DNA of 33,068 nucleotides from Clostridiales bacterium UBA4706 (GTDB lineage Bacteria > Bacillota > Clostridia > Oscillospirales > Oscillospiraceae), in assembly GCA_002404605.1 (NCBI GenBank), contig DHKA01000101.1, positions 4,439 through 37,506 of the forward strand, written 5' to 3'. The notes beneath the pieces were generated by a model. It was not told the origin of the DNA. It was given only the letters and a program-made list of their open reading frames with translations, and did no database searches. Positions 15,179 through 23,310 of this stretch are shown here, piece after piece. The position numbers and the translations under genes are program-made. Every line of letters begins with the position of its first letter. Position 1 is the first letter of the stretch.

Positions 15179-16467
15179 CACATTCCGGTATAAATATCTC
15201 CGGCCAGAAGGACAAGGCATTCCCGTTCTTCGCCGAGCGTATTCACATACGGGCTTACGGCGATGGGCATGGCGTAAACGTGGAAGGAATTGCCCCGCGT
15301 GAGCCGGTCAACGCTCCCGGGGACGATCACAAAGCACGGATACTGATAATTCCGGTCGGCAGCAAAGATGCAGGTCATCTCCGCGCCGCCGGGGACGAGA
15401 GCGCCGGTACGCGCCGTGATAATGCGCATGCCGTAGATCTCCATCCAGTACGGTTCCTCACGGAAGAAATCGTCGGTAAAGCACTGTGCGATCGAAGCGG
15501 TCTTGTCGAAAAGGTCCTTATATACGGAGTTGAAGAAATCCTGATGATCCTCCCGGTCCCAGAGACCGGCAGCCTCGCGCAGAAAGGCAAGCTGGCTCTC
15601 CGTGAGAGTGAACACCGGCTCGCACGTGCCGAGCGAGACGAGCGTTTCGAGCCCGTCGGGGGTGAAGCGCCCGGCGGTGAACGTGCCGGTGCGGGTGTAA
15701 AGGCTTTCCGCGTCGTAGACGAGCGATCCCGCGCCGTCCATGAGCCCCGCCGCCCATTCGCCCGTGTAGGTGAACGGAACGCCGGAATCGCTCTCGCCGG
15801 TGAAAACACCCTGACCGTCCGGCAGACCGTCCCGGCCGTCCCCGGCGTAGCTTCCGGCCGTTTCGCGGCCCTCTATGGAGACGATGCAGCGTTCATCCGT
15901 CAGCACGCCGAGGCCTGCGATCTCGCCGCCGCTCCAGCCGCCGTACCAGGTGAATTGCTGTCCGGCGGCGTTCACGCCGCCGAAGAGCCCTTCGCCCTCT
16001 GGCCCGGCGCTTTCCAGCGGGCCGGTATACATGCCGGAAAAGCGGCTGCCGTTGTGCAGGACCTCCCACGGCAGATCGGCCGCCTCGCCGCGCACCGCCG
16101 TGCCGCAGGAAAATTCGCCGGTGAACACCGCGCCCGAGGCGAGCGTGAACTCACCCTCGCCGTCCGGCGAGCCGGAAACGAGCGAACCGGTGTAGGTCCC
16201 TTCCTCCACGCGCCCGAAGAGCGCGGCGCGGCAGGGGATGTTTTCCCCATCGCCGGTGAGGATACGCTCTGCGGTGAGCGTCCCTTCAAACCGCCAGCCG
16301 TCGCCCTGTACGGCGCCGGTATAGACATCCTTGGAAAGCGTGCCGGTGAACGCTGCCGTTTCTTCGGGGAAGGAGAGCGTGAGCGGCTCGTCCGTCAGCT
16401 GCTTTGTGCAGCCGGTGAGAAGAAACAGCGAGAGCAGCGCCGAAAAAAGAAAAAATCGTTTTTTCAT
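15178..16467 (-). CDS. MORN-repeat lipoprotein
   Basis: The 429-residue protein begins with a lipoprotein signal peptide (MKKRFFLFSALLSLFLLTGC, lipobox LLTGC), so it should be anchored outside the membrane. The middle (about 50-270) holds several MORN-like units of the form YTGxxxxGxPDGxGxF, for example at YTGSLVSGSPDGEGEF, YAGDGRDGLPDGQGVF and YTGEWAAGLMDGAGSL. The last 150 residues form a separate domain I do not recognise. An AAAGGAG site precedes the ATG. It follows the transglutaminase gene by 12 bases and is probably co-transcribed. MORN repeats in bacteria often act in envelope contacts; the exact role is unknown. Confidence 0.85.
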   Translation of the reverse strand: MKKRFFLFSALLSLFLLTGCTKQLTDEPLTLSFPEETAAFTGTLSKDVYTGAVQGDGWRFEGTLTAERILTGDGENIPCRAALFGRVEEGTYTGSLVSGSPDGEGEFTLASGAVFTGEFSCGTAVRGEAADLPWEVLHNGSRFSGMYTGPLESAGPEGEGLFGGVNAAGQQFTWYGGWSGGEIAGLGVLTDERCIVSIEGRETAGSYAGDGRDGLPDGQGVFTGESDSGVPFTYTGEWAAGLMDGAGSLVYDAESLYTRTGTFTAGRFTPDGLETLVSLGTCEPVFTLTESQLAFLREAAGLWDREDHQDFFNSVYKDLFDKTASIAQCFTDDFFREEPYWMEIYGMRIITARTGALVPGGAEMTCIFAADRNYQYPCFVIVPGSVDRLTRGNSFHVYAMPIAVSPYVNTLGEERECLVLLAGDIYTGM

Positions 16468-16479
16468 GTTCTGCTCCTT

Positions 16480-17721
16480 TCAGCCCGGCAGCAGCTCGCC
16501 TGCGAGCGAGCGCGGCAGCATATCGTCCGATACGGAAATTTCCTTGTATCCGTGGCGTTGGCGCGCCGCGTCGCTCATTTCGTAAAGATCGGAGTCTCCG
16601 CCGCGGTCGCGGTGCACGGCCATTTCGATCTCTACATCGTAGGTATACCGCTCGCCGCCGCGCAAAATCTCCACCCAGCCGTGCGGCGCGTCCGTATCGC
16701 CGTAGGTGCCGCTGACGATCTTTGCGTCATAGCCGAGCGCACGCGCTGCCGCCCAGAACGCCGAAGCGTAGCAGTAGCAGTTGCCGCGGCCGGTCGAATA
16801 CATCGTGAGCGCTTCCTGTGTCGCCCAGCCGACGTCGCCGACCTTGTAGTAGTGGCGGCGGAGATACGTGAAACTGTCGCGGACATAAAGGTACATGGCC
16901 CGCAGCCGCTCGTCGCGGCTCATCGTGTCGTCGGTCGCCTCGCGGATGGCGGCGAGAACATAGCTGTCCAGTTCGGCGTTGCCGGAGGTGTAGCGCCCGG
17001 TGCTGTCAAAATAGAGCGAGCCGGAATAGGCGTTTTTGAGAAAATAGCCGTTCGCTCCGGCGTAGTAGAGCTGCGAATCGATCAAAACCGGCCCCTCGGC
17101 GGGACGGCCTTCCGGCCCGTCCCATACAATCGAGCCGTCCGCGGCGGTATATATGTCGCCGCTGGCCCATTCGCCGGGAATGACATCCGGATAAAACGCT
17201 GCTTCCACATCGGCGGCAGACAGAGAGAAGAGCCGGTTGAAGAACACCGCGGCCTCGGCGCGCGTCACGTTTTCGCCGCCGTGCAGCGCTATGGCGTTCA
17301 TGGCGTCCGCTATGGCTTCTGCGGGAAAACCGTTTTCGAGAAGCACCGCGAGCAAATCTTCCGTGAGTGGGAGAGAAGGATCACCCACGGCGAGAGAGAG
17401 ACCGGCAGCGCGCTCCACGGCATCGGCGGCTTCCCCAGCTGTCAGGGTGTCCGCACCGCGGAAAAGACCGTTTTCGCAGCGCATATACCCTGCGGCATAC
17501 ACCGGCGTGGCGGTTGGCTCCGGCGTCGGCTCGGCCGTTGTTTTCGGCACGGGCGGCGGCGTGACAGCTGCCGGGGTGGGTGTGCGGAGAAGCCCGACGC
17601 CGGGACAGAAGAGCACGAGCGCCGCGAGCAGCGCAACGACGAGCACCGCGCCCGCGACGATGAGCCGGACGGTCTTTTTCCGGTTTTTCACCGGTTTTTT
17701 TGTTTCGTTTACCTCGGCCAT
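16480..17721 (-). CDS. Membrane-anchored SLH/transglutaminase-like protein
   Basis: The start is placed at ATG 17721 because a CGGAGG site lies 7 bases upstream; a longer frame to 17796 lacks one. The 413-residue protein has a Lys-rich N-terminus, one membrane segment (about 19-39), a Pro/Thr-rich linker, two SLH-like motifs (one with NVTRAEAAVFFNRLF and FYPDVIPGEWA), a Tyr/Gly-rich stretch like cell-wall repeats, and a C-terminal transglutaminase-like domain. The catalytic triad is visible as Cys in GRGNCYCYAS, His in DAPHGWVEI and Asp in YTYDVEI. It is likely a secreted wall-bound peptidase or cross-linking enzyme. It pairs with the MORN lipoprotein. Confidence 0.87.
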   Translation of the reverse strand: MAEVNETKKPVKNRKKTVRLIVAGAVLVVALLAALVLFCPGVGLLRTPTPAAVTPPPVPKTTAEPTPEPTATPVYAAGYMRCENGLFRGADTLTAGEAADAVERAAGLSLAVGDPSLPLTEDLLAVLLENGFPAEAIADAMNAIALHGGENVTRAEAAVFFNRLFSLSAADVEAAFYPDVIPGEWASGDIYTAADGSIVWDGPEGRPAEGPVLIDSQLYYAGANGYFLKNAYSGSLYFDSTGRYTSGNAELDSYVLAAIREATDDTMSRDERLRAMYLYVRDSFTYLRRHYYKVGDVGWATQEALTMYSTGRGNCYCYASAFWAAARALGYDAKIVSGTYGDTDAPHGWVEILRGGERYTYDVEIEMAVHRDRGGDSDLYEMSDAARQRHGYKEISVSDDMLPRSLAGELLPG

Positions 17722-17762
17722 GAAACGCCTCCGAAAAAAGTGTGCAGGGACGCGCAAAGAAT

Positions 17763-17785
17763 GAGCGGCGCGCGGAGCGCCGCTC
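17763..17785. repeat. GC-rich hairpin upstream of the transglutaminase gene
   Basis: GAGCGGCG (17763-17770) and CGCCGCTC (17778-17785) form a perfect 8-bp stem with a 7-base loop. It lies between repeat copy 3 and the ribosome site of the transglutaminase gene. The side that would follow the stem on the - strand (ATTCTTTG) is a poor U-tract, so it is at best a weak terminator of asnA. Confidence 0.55.
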
Positions 17786-17825
17786 AAAAAAGCCAAATGG
17801 CCTCGCCAGAGTTTGCGCCCGCAGA

Positions 17826-17909
17826 CGCAAACGTGCGAGCGTAGCGAGTGCGCTGCGGCGAGCCGCTATCCCCTCAAACAAACCCCTCAACGAAGTGGGG
17901 TTTGTTTGA
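17826..17909 (-). repeat. Dispersed 3'-end element, copy 3 (after asnA)
   Basis: On the - strand the element starts 5 bases after the asnA stop with AAACAAACCCC...GGGGTTTGTTTG, then the AGCGGCTCGCCGCAGCGC core and GCACGTTTGCG. It is almost identical to copy 1, with only a few differences over about 80 bases. Its outer flank holds ACTCTGGCGAGGCCATTT (about 17798-17815), also found near copy 2. Confidence 0.85.
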
Positions 17910-17914
17910 CTTGC

Positions 17915-18928
17915 TTACAGTAGATGGACGCCGCGCCCCTTGCAAAGGTTCACGGTTTCTTCGTCCCAAATACCGGATTGTACCTCGCCGATGTGCGCAC
18001 AGCCGATGAGCAGCATGCAAAGGCGCGACTGGCCGATGCCGCCGCCCATCGTGAGCGGCATTTCACCCGCGAGCAGCGCCTTGTGGAACGGCAGTTTCCG
18101 GCGGTCGTCGCACCCTGCGAGCGTGAGCTGGCGGTCCATGCTCTCGGGGCTTACGCGGATACCCATGGAGGACACCTCAAATGCGCGGTCGAGCACGGTG
18201 TTGCGGAAAATGATGTCGCCGTTCAGGTCCCAGTCATCATAGTCGGGGGCGCGTCCGTCGTGCTTCTTGCCGGAACGGAGCGTCTTGCCGATCTGCATGA
18301 TAAAGCAGGTCGGGTGCGTTTTAGTGTACTCGTTCTCGCGCTCGGAGGGCGTGAGATCGGGATACATGTCCTCCAGCTCCTGGCTCGTGATGAAGGAGAC
18401 GTCGCGGCTCAGATGGGCGCGCAGCTGCGGAAATTCCCATTCCAGCTCGTCGCCGGTCATGCAGATGGCCGTAACGATGCGCCGCACGGCGTCCTTAAGA
18501 TAGTCAAAATTGCGGTCCTCCTCACGGATGACCTTCTCCCAGTCCCACTGATCCACATAGACCGAATGGATGTTGTCAAGCACCGCTTCATCGCGCCGGA
18601 TGGCGTTCATGTCGGTGTAAAGGCCCTTGCCCTCATAGAAATTGTACTCGCGCAGCGCCCAGCGCTTCCACTTGGCCAGAGACTGCACGACCTGGCACTC
18701 CGCGCCGCCCACGGCGGGGACATCAAAGGAGACCGGACGCTCAATGCCGTTCAGATCATCGTTCAGGCCGGTGTCGGTGCGCACGAACAGCGGCGCGGAC
18801 ACGCGCTTGAGATTCAGCGCCGAGCCCAGATTCTTTTGAAAGCTCCTCTTGATGAATTCGATGGCTCTCTGCGTCTCATAGACGTTCAGCCGGGGTGTGT
18901 ACCCTTCGGGAATAATGCAGCCGCTCAT
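17915..18928 (-). CDS. asnA: Aspartate-ammonia ligase (asparagine synthetase A)
   Basis: AsnA makes asparagine from aspartate, ammonia and ATP in the cytoplasm. The 337-residue length and class II synthetase-like fold fit. Motifs include the N-terminal YETQRAIEFIKRSFQ, VSAPLFV, SFDVPAVGGAECQVVQSLAKWKR, the YTDMNAIRRDE and SVYVDQWDWEKVI segments, and the C-terminal GGGIGQSRLCMLLIG ATP-site motif. The AAGGAGG site before the ATG is strong. It lies 54 bases after the WYL regulator on the same strand and could be read from it. It ends directly at repeat copy 3. Confidence 0.97.
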   Translation of the reverse strand: MSGCIIPEGYTPRLNVYETQRAIEFIKRSFQKNLGSALNLKRVSAPLFVRTDTGLNDDLNGIERPVSFDVPAVGGAECQVVQSLAKWKRWALREYNFYEGKGLYTDMNAIRRDEAVLDNIHSVYVDQWDWEKVIREEDRNFDYLKDAVRRIVTAICMTGDELEWEFPQLRAHLSRDVSFITSQELEDMYPDLTPSERENEYTKTHPTCFIMQIGKTLRSGKKHDGRAPDYDDWDLNGDIIFRNTVLDRAFEVSSMGIRVSPESMDRQLTLAGCDDRRKLPFHKALLAGEMPLTMGGGIGQSRLCMLLIGCAHIGEVQSGIWDEETVNLCKGRGVHLL

Positions 18929-18982
18929 GTTTACCCCTCCTTGTTAAAATTTTTATGAGATATGCGCGGCAAAAAAACAAAA

Positions 18983-19975
18983 CTAAATTTCATACGCTTC
19001 GGCGAGCTTCCGGAGATGCGCGCGCAGCGCTTCCACGGCGCTCTCCGGCGAAAGGAGCTTCATATCCCCGCCGAACGAGCAGAGCCAGCCGAAAAACGGC
19101 GCGCTAACCGCCACCGGTACGGTCACGGTGAAATATCCCTCGCGCGAGGGGATGAGCATGGTATCGGTACCGAACCGGTCGATCACGGCCCCGGCGAGCG
19201 CATCGCGGCATTCGAGCCGTATGTTCTCCGGTGTGCCGGAAAACATGCCGAAATGCGCGCTCGTATATTCGCTCATGTCAAGCGCGGCGAACGCCTCGCG
19301 CCCTTCGCGCCCGTCCCCGGCGGTGCAGAGATCGGAGAGCTTGTCCACGCGGTAATGCCGGATGGCGGAAGCGCCGCTGTCGTAGCCAATGAGATAATAG
19401 TTCTCATCGTCCCACAGCAGGGCGTAGGGACTCACGTCGTACCACGCACCGCCGCGGCGCAGGATGCGCTGACCGCGCCCGTCGTACCCGGCGTAATGAA
19501 ACTGGATGCGCTTGTCGCCGTTGATGGCGGCGTGGAGCTCGTCCACCAGATAGTATATGGATTCGTTCATCGTCTTGATGCGGTTCTTGACGACGACCTG
19601 CCGCCGCAGCCCCTTGGCCTGATGTACGCTGGCCAGTCCTTCGAGCTTTGCGATCAGCTCCAGCGACTTTTTGCGCGTGATGAATCGGGAGGACTGCACG
19701 CTGTCGGCGAGCAGCCGGAGCTCCGGGAGCTGAAACACCCGCTCGCCGATGTACCAGCAGGTGATGTTCCCGTCCCGAACGCGGATCAGATCCAGACCAA
19801 AGGATTGCAGGGCTTCCAGATCACTGTAAATGCTCTTGCGCTCGGCGCTGATGCCCTCCGAGGCGAGATACTCCATAAGCTGTGCCGTTGTGACCGGATG
19901 CGCTTCATCGGAATAGCGTTCGAGATACTGCCGGAGAAGCAGCAGCTTGAGCTTCTGGTTGGCGGAGCGCGCCAC
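18983..19975 (-). CDS. WYL-domain transcriptional regulator
   Basis: The 330-residue protein has an N-terminal winged helix-turn-helix (about 1-70, with SAERKSIYSDLEALQSFGLDL), a WYL ligand-sensing domain in the middle (IQFHYAGYDGRGQ and YDVSPYALLWDDENYYLIGYD, about 150-200) and a C-terminal extension (WCX-like). Such proteins sense nucleic-acid-like or small ligands and control nearby genes. The start is GTG at 19975, with GGGAGGG 7 bases upstream. It is divergent from the cobamide operon, and the two -35 boxes are only 13 bases apart. It may control that operon, itself, or asnA. Confidence 0.88.
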   Translation of the reverse strand: MARSANQKLKLLLLRQYLERYSDEAHPVTTAQLMEYLASEGISAERKSIYSDLEALQSFGLDLIRVRDGNITCWYIGERVFQLPELRLLADSVQSSRFITRKKSLELIAKLEGLASVHQAKGLRRQVVVKNRIKTMNESIYYLVDELHAAINGDKRIQFHYAGYDGRGQRILRRGGAWYDVSPYALLWDDENYYLIGYDSGASAIRHYRVDKLSDLCTAGDGREGREAFAALDMSEYTSAHFGMFSGTPENIRLECRDALAGAVIDRFGTDTMLIPSREGYFTVTVPVAVSAPFFGWLCSFGGDMKLLSPESAVEALRAHLRKLAEAYEI

Positions 19976-20007
19976 GGCGGATCCCTCCCACGAAAAATGT
20001 TTTTGTC

Positions 20008-20036
20008 ATTATAATACCAAATCTTTCGCAATGCAA
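20008..20036 (-). promoter_or_regulatory. Promoter of the WYL regulator
   Basis: On the - strand TTGCAT (20036-20031), 17 bases and TATAAT (20013-20008). It is back to back with the cobamide operon promoter. Confidence 0.75.
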
Positions 20037-20049
20037 TGGGTAAAAGTCA

Positions 20050-20078
20050 TTGAATCCGGGCTCGGAAAAGATTATAAT
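20050..20078 (+). promoter_or_regulatory. Promoter of the cobamide operon
   Basis: TTGAAT (20050-20055), 17 bases and TATAAT (20073-20078). The expected leader to the first ATG at 20158 is about 73 bases, too short for a cobalamin riboswitch, and no B12-box-like sequence was recognised. Confidence 0.75.
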
Positions 20079-20157
20079 AAAGAAAAATGACGAAACCTTT
20101 GCGCGGCGCCGCTAAAAAAGAGCTTTCCCCGCGGAAAAGAGAAAACCGGAGCAATTT

Positions 20158-20928
20158 ATGGAAAACCATCGTTTTTATCTTTCGACGATCGCTGCCGACG
20201 CCGCCGGCACCGCGCGGCGGTACGGTCTCGGGCTGGAGATCGCGGAATACTGCACCGCTTACAACATGGACGAGCACTTTCCGGAAACGGACGCGGCGGT
20301 GCGCGGAAAGCTCGCGGGGATCGCGCGCGTGACGCTGCACGCGCCGTTTAATGAGCTTTTCCCCTGCGCCATCGACCCGCGCGCGAGAGTGCTCGCTGCG
20401 GACCGCTTCCGCGAGGCAGTCGCCCTTGCGAAGGGGTACGGCGCGGAAAAGGTCGTCATCCACGGCGGATATAACCCCAAAATGTACTATCCTTGCTGGT
20501 ATACGGAGCAGTCGGTCCTTTTCTGGAGGGACTTCCTGCGCGATGACCCCGGCGTGGACATTGTGCTCGAAAACGTGCTCGAGGAAGAGCCGGAGTATCT
20601 GCTGGACATCGTCCGCGCGGCGGATCATCCGCGGCTGGGGCTATGTCTCGACGTCGGCCACGCGAACGCCTATTCCGCCGTTCCGGTGCTCATGTGGCTT
20701 GAACGCTTCGCGCCGCATCTCCGGCATTTCCACCTGCACAACAACGACGGCTCGTTCGACGCCCACGCCCCGCTCGACGAGGGCGGCATCCCAATGAAGG
20801 AATTTATGCAGAGAGCGATCGCACTCTGCCCGGCGGCGACGTTCACGCTCGAGCTGCCGGAGGATGCCGCGCGCGGCGCGGACTGGCTTGCGGAAAACGG
20901 ATTCATCACCAAGGAGACAAACGCATGA
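20158..20928 (+). CDS. TIM-barrel protein of the xylose isomerase/AP endonuclease 2 fold
   Basis: The 256-residue protein has the metal-binding pattern of sugar-phosphate isomerases/epimerases: VTLHAPF, VVIHGGY, VLENVLEE (Glu), CLDVGHAN (Asp and His), HFHLHNNDG (His) and FTLELPE (Glu). The reaction is not known. It is the first gene of the cobamide cluster and overlaps cobT by ATGA, so a link to the nucleotide loop or its sugar is possible but unproven. The ATG at 20158 has a CCGGAG site. An upstream ATG at 20087 belongs to another, non-coding frame. Confidence 0.85.
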   Translation: MENHRFYLSTIAADAAGTARRYGLGLEIAEYCTAYNMDEHFPETDAAVRGKLAGIARVTLHAPFNELFPCAIDPRARVLAADRFREAVALAKGYGAEKVVIHGGYNPKMYYPCWYTEQSVLFWRDFLRDDPGVDIVLENVLEEEPEYLLDIVRAADHPRLGLCLDVGHANAYSAVPVLMWLERFAPHLRHFHLHNNDGSFDAHAPLDEGGIPMKEFMQRAIALCPAATFTLELPEDAARGADWLAENGFITKETNA

Positions 20929-22013
20929 CACTCAGAGAATGGACAGCAAAGATCGCGCCGCCGGATGCTGCGGCCATGGAAGAAGCGCGCCGCCGTCAGG
21001 CGCAGCTTGCCAAGCCCCCCGGCAGTCTCGGGCGGCTCGAAGAGCTCTCCGTGCAGCTTGCGGGGATCACCGGGCGCGTGCATAACAGGATCGAAAAGAA
21101 GCATCTGCTCGTTTTCGCCGCCGACAACGGCGTCGTGGACGAGGGCGTTTCGAGCGCGCCGCGCTCCGTGACGCTCTCGCAGACGATCAACCTTACGCGC
21201 GGCAAGACCGGCGCGGCGACGCTCTGCAAGCATTTCGGCTGCGAGATCACCGTCTGTGATGTCGGCGTCGCGGCGGACATCCGCGAAAAGGCGGTGCTGT
21301 GCCGCAAGATCGCTTACGGCACAAAGAATATCGCCCGCGGCAGCGCCATGACGCGCGAAGAGTGCGAGCGCGCGGTGCTCACGGGCATCGAGCTTGCCGC
21401 GGAAACGGACGCGGACGTGCTCGGCGTCGGCGAGATGGGCATCGGCAATACGACAACGTCCTCCGCCGTGCTCGCGGTGCTGCTGGGTGCGCCCGTAGAG
21501 ACCGTGACCGGACGCGGCGGCGGTGTAACGGATGAAGCGTTCGCCAGAAAAAAGGCCGTCATACAGAGAGCCATCGAGATCAATGCGCCGGACAGGAACG
21601 ACGCGCTCGACGTGCTCGCAAAGGTCGGGGGCTTTGATCTCGCCGCCATGTGCGGCGCGTTCCTCGGCGCGGCGGCAACGCGCCGCCCGGTCGTGATCGA
21701 CGGACTCATCTCCGCCGTGGCGGCGCTCTGCGCCTGCCGGATCTGCCCGGACGTGCGCGCGTATCTTGTGCCGAGTCACGCCTCCTATGAGATCGGCTAT
21801 AAGCTCGCCATGGACGAAATGGGGCTGGAGCCGATGCTGCTGCTCGGCATGCGGCTCGGCGAGGGGAGCGGCTGCCCGCTCGCCTTCGAGGTGCTGGATG
21901 CCGCCTGCGCCATTATCAACGACATGGCGACGTTTGACGAGGCCGGCATCGACAACGGCTATCTCGACGAGATCCGCGAAGGCGATAAATTCACCGTGGA
22001 GGGCGCGCAATGA
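20925..22013 (+). CDS. cobT: Nicotinate-nucleotide--dimethylbenzimidazole phosphoribosyltransferase
   Basis: CobT activates the lower-ligand base as its alpha-ribotide for cobamide assembly. The 362-residue length and motifs fit: KPPGSLGRLEELSVQLAG near the N-terminus, VFAADNGVVDEGVS, GEMGIGNTTTSSAV, GRGGGVTDE and the C-terminal GMRLGEGSGCPLAF, whose Glu is the catalytic base region. It overlaps the TIM-barrel gene and cobU by four bases at each end (ATGA), so translation is coupled. Confidence 0.97.
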   Translation: MTLREWTAKIAPPDAAAMEEARRRQAQLAKPPGSLGRLEELSVQLAGITGRVHNRIEKKHLLVFAADNGVVDEGVSSAPRSVTLSQTINLTRGKTGAATLCKHFGCEITVCDVGVAADIREKAVLCRKIAYGTKNIARGSAMTREECERAVLTGIELAAETDADVLGVGEMGIGNTTTSSAVLAVLLGAPVETVTGRGGGVTDEAFARKKAVIQRAIEINAPDRNDALDVLAKVGGFDLAAMCGAFLGAAATRRPVVIDGLISAVAALCACRICPDVRAYLVPSHASYEIGYKLAMDEMGLEPMLLLGMRLGEGSGCPLAFEVLDAACAIINDMATFDEAGIDNGYLDEIREGDKFTVEGAQ

Positions 22014-22555
22014 AAGCATTTATCTCCGGCGGCGCGAAAAACGGAAAGACCACGCTCGGACAGGATCTCGCGGTATACCTCGCCGCGGGGGAAAAGCATT
22101 ACTATGTCGCCACCATGATCTCCGCCGACGCCGAGGACGACGAGCGCATCCGCCGCCACATCGCCGACCGCGCGGGGCTGGACTTTGAAACGATCGAGTG
22201 CCCGCGGCACATTCTCTCGTGTCTGGATACCGCCGACAGAAACGGCGTATTCCTGCTTGACAGCGTCACGGCGCTGCTGCAAAACGAAATTTTCCCGCCA
22301 GAAAAAGACTACGCGCTTGACCTTCCCGCAGCGGAGCGATGCGCGCGGGAGCTGCTGGAATTTGTCCGCTCGGTGCGCAGCGCCGTGCTCGTGAGCGACT
22401 ATATTTCCTCGGACGCCGGGGAGTACGATTCCATGACCGAGCAGTACCGCCGCGCCCTGGCCGGGATCGACCGGATGCTCGCGCGCGAGTGCGATACGGT
22501 CGTGGAGCTTGCCGCCGGGCGGCGCATCGTCCATAAGGGGGTGCTCCCGTTTTGA
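22010..22555 (+). CDS. cobU: CobU-family adenosylcobinamide kinase/guanylyltransferase
   Basis: The 181-residue protein matches CobU, which phosphorylates adenosylcobinamide and adds GMP. The P-loop is SGGAKNGKT at residues 6-14. The RIRRHIADRAG segment holds the His expected to carry GMP in CobU. SVTALLQNEIF follows. The C-terminal part is diverged: the usual GxGIVP...GRxNQ segment is replaced by DYISSDAGEYDSMTEQYRR. It overlaps cobT and cobS by four bases each. A second CobU-like gene lies two genes downstream and keeps that C-terminal segment, so the two may share the work. Confidence 0.85.
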   Translation: MKAFISGGAKNGKTTLGQDLAVYLAAGEKHYYVATMISADAEDDERIRRHIADRAGLDFETIECPRHILSCLDTADRNGVFLLDSVTALLQNEIFPPEKDYALDLPAAERCARELLEFVRSVRSAVLVSDYISSDAGEYDSMTEQYRRALAGIDRMLARECDTVVELAAGRRIVHKGVLPF

Positions 22556-23292
22556 AAAAGTATCTGCACGCTCTGGCCATGTGCCGGAGCATGTTCTGCG
22601 CTATCCCGTGCCTTTGGCGCGTGTGGGACGAGGAAGCGCGCGATAAAATGCTTTTGTTCCTGCCCGCCGTCGGGCTGGAGATTGGCGCGATCTGGGCGCT
22701 TCTCGCCTGGCTCTGCCGGTATCTGGCGCTCCCGGCGCTCGTGCAGGGCGCCGTGCTCGGCGCGTATCCGTTTATCGTGACGGGCTTCATCCATCTCGAC
22801 GGCTTCATGGACGTGACCGACGCCGTGCGCTCCTGCCGCGATCTTGCGCGGCGGCGCGAGATTTTGAAGGATTCCCACGTCGGCAGCTTCGCCGTCATCG
22901 GCGTCGTGCTGCTCGCGCTGTGTCAGACGGCGCTCTTCGCTTCGGCAAAGGCGGCGGCAAGCCTCTGGACGCTTGCGCTTCTTCCGGCAATCAGCCGGTG
23001 CGGTTCGGCGCTCGCCGTAACGGTGCTGCGCCCCATGTCCACGAGCCAGTATGCTGCGCAGAAAAAGCCGAAGTCGCACATCATCGTTCTCTGTGCGCAG
23101 CTCGCGGTGTATCTCGCGGCGGGCTTTTTTGCCGGATGGAAAACGGGGCTGGCGCTCTGCGGCTGCCTTGCCGGGTACGCGCTCGCCCTCCGGAAAGCGT
23201 TCCGATCACTCGACGGCATGAACGGCGATATTTCCGGCTACGCGCTCACGCTCTCCGAGCTCTGCGGCGCGGCGGTCTGGGCGCTCATCTGA
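22552..23292 (+). CDS. cobS: Adenosylcobinamide-GDP ribazoletransferase (cobalamin synthase)
   Basis: CobS joins adenosylcobinamide-GDP and alpha-ribazole (phosphate) in the membrane, the last assembly step. The 246-residue protein is rich in hydrophobic helices. It holds the family signature FIHLDGFMDVTDAV followed by RREILKDSHVGSFAVIGVVLL. The start is a TTG that overlaps the cobU stop (TTGA); no ATG nearby would include the conserved N-terminus. Rare start plus overlap suggests coupled translation. Confidence 0.95.
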   Translation: MKKYLHALAMCRSMFCAIPCLWRVWDEEARDKMLLFLPAVGLEIGAIWALLAWLCRYLALPALVQGAVLGAYPFIVTGFIHLDGFMDVTDAVRSCRDLARRREILKDSHVGSFAVIGVVLLALCQTALFASAKAAASLWTLALLPAISRCGSALAVTVLRPMSTSQYAAQKKPKSHIIVLCAQLAVYLAAGFFAGWKTGLALCGCLAGYALALRKAFRSLDGMNGDISGYALTLSELCGAAVWALI

Positions 23293-23310
23293 AAGAAAAG
23301 GAGAAACACC

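Noticed and set aside
17763..17785. Hairpin as the main asnA terminator
   Set aside because: The T-run is on the wrong side of the stem for asnA; the hairpin in repeat copy 3, directly after the stop, is a better candidate.
15160..17844. An 894-codon open frame on the + strand
   Set aside because: It is antisense to two clear genes (MORN lipoprotein and SLH/transglutaminase), has no recognisable domain or ribosome site, and is a by-product of high GC content.
19976..20157. Cobalamin riboswitch before the cobamide operon
   Set aside because: The predicted leader is about 73 bases and no B12-box-like sequence was recognised.
20087..20332. ATG at 20087 close to the -10 box, as a third leaderless gene
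   Set aside because: Its frame is unlike any protein and runs into the TIM-barrel gene in the wrong frame; the ATG at 20158 with its ribosome site starts the conserved protein.
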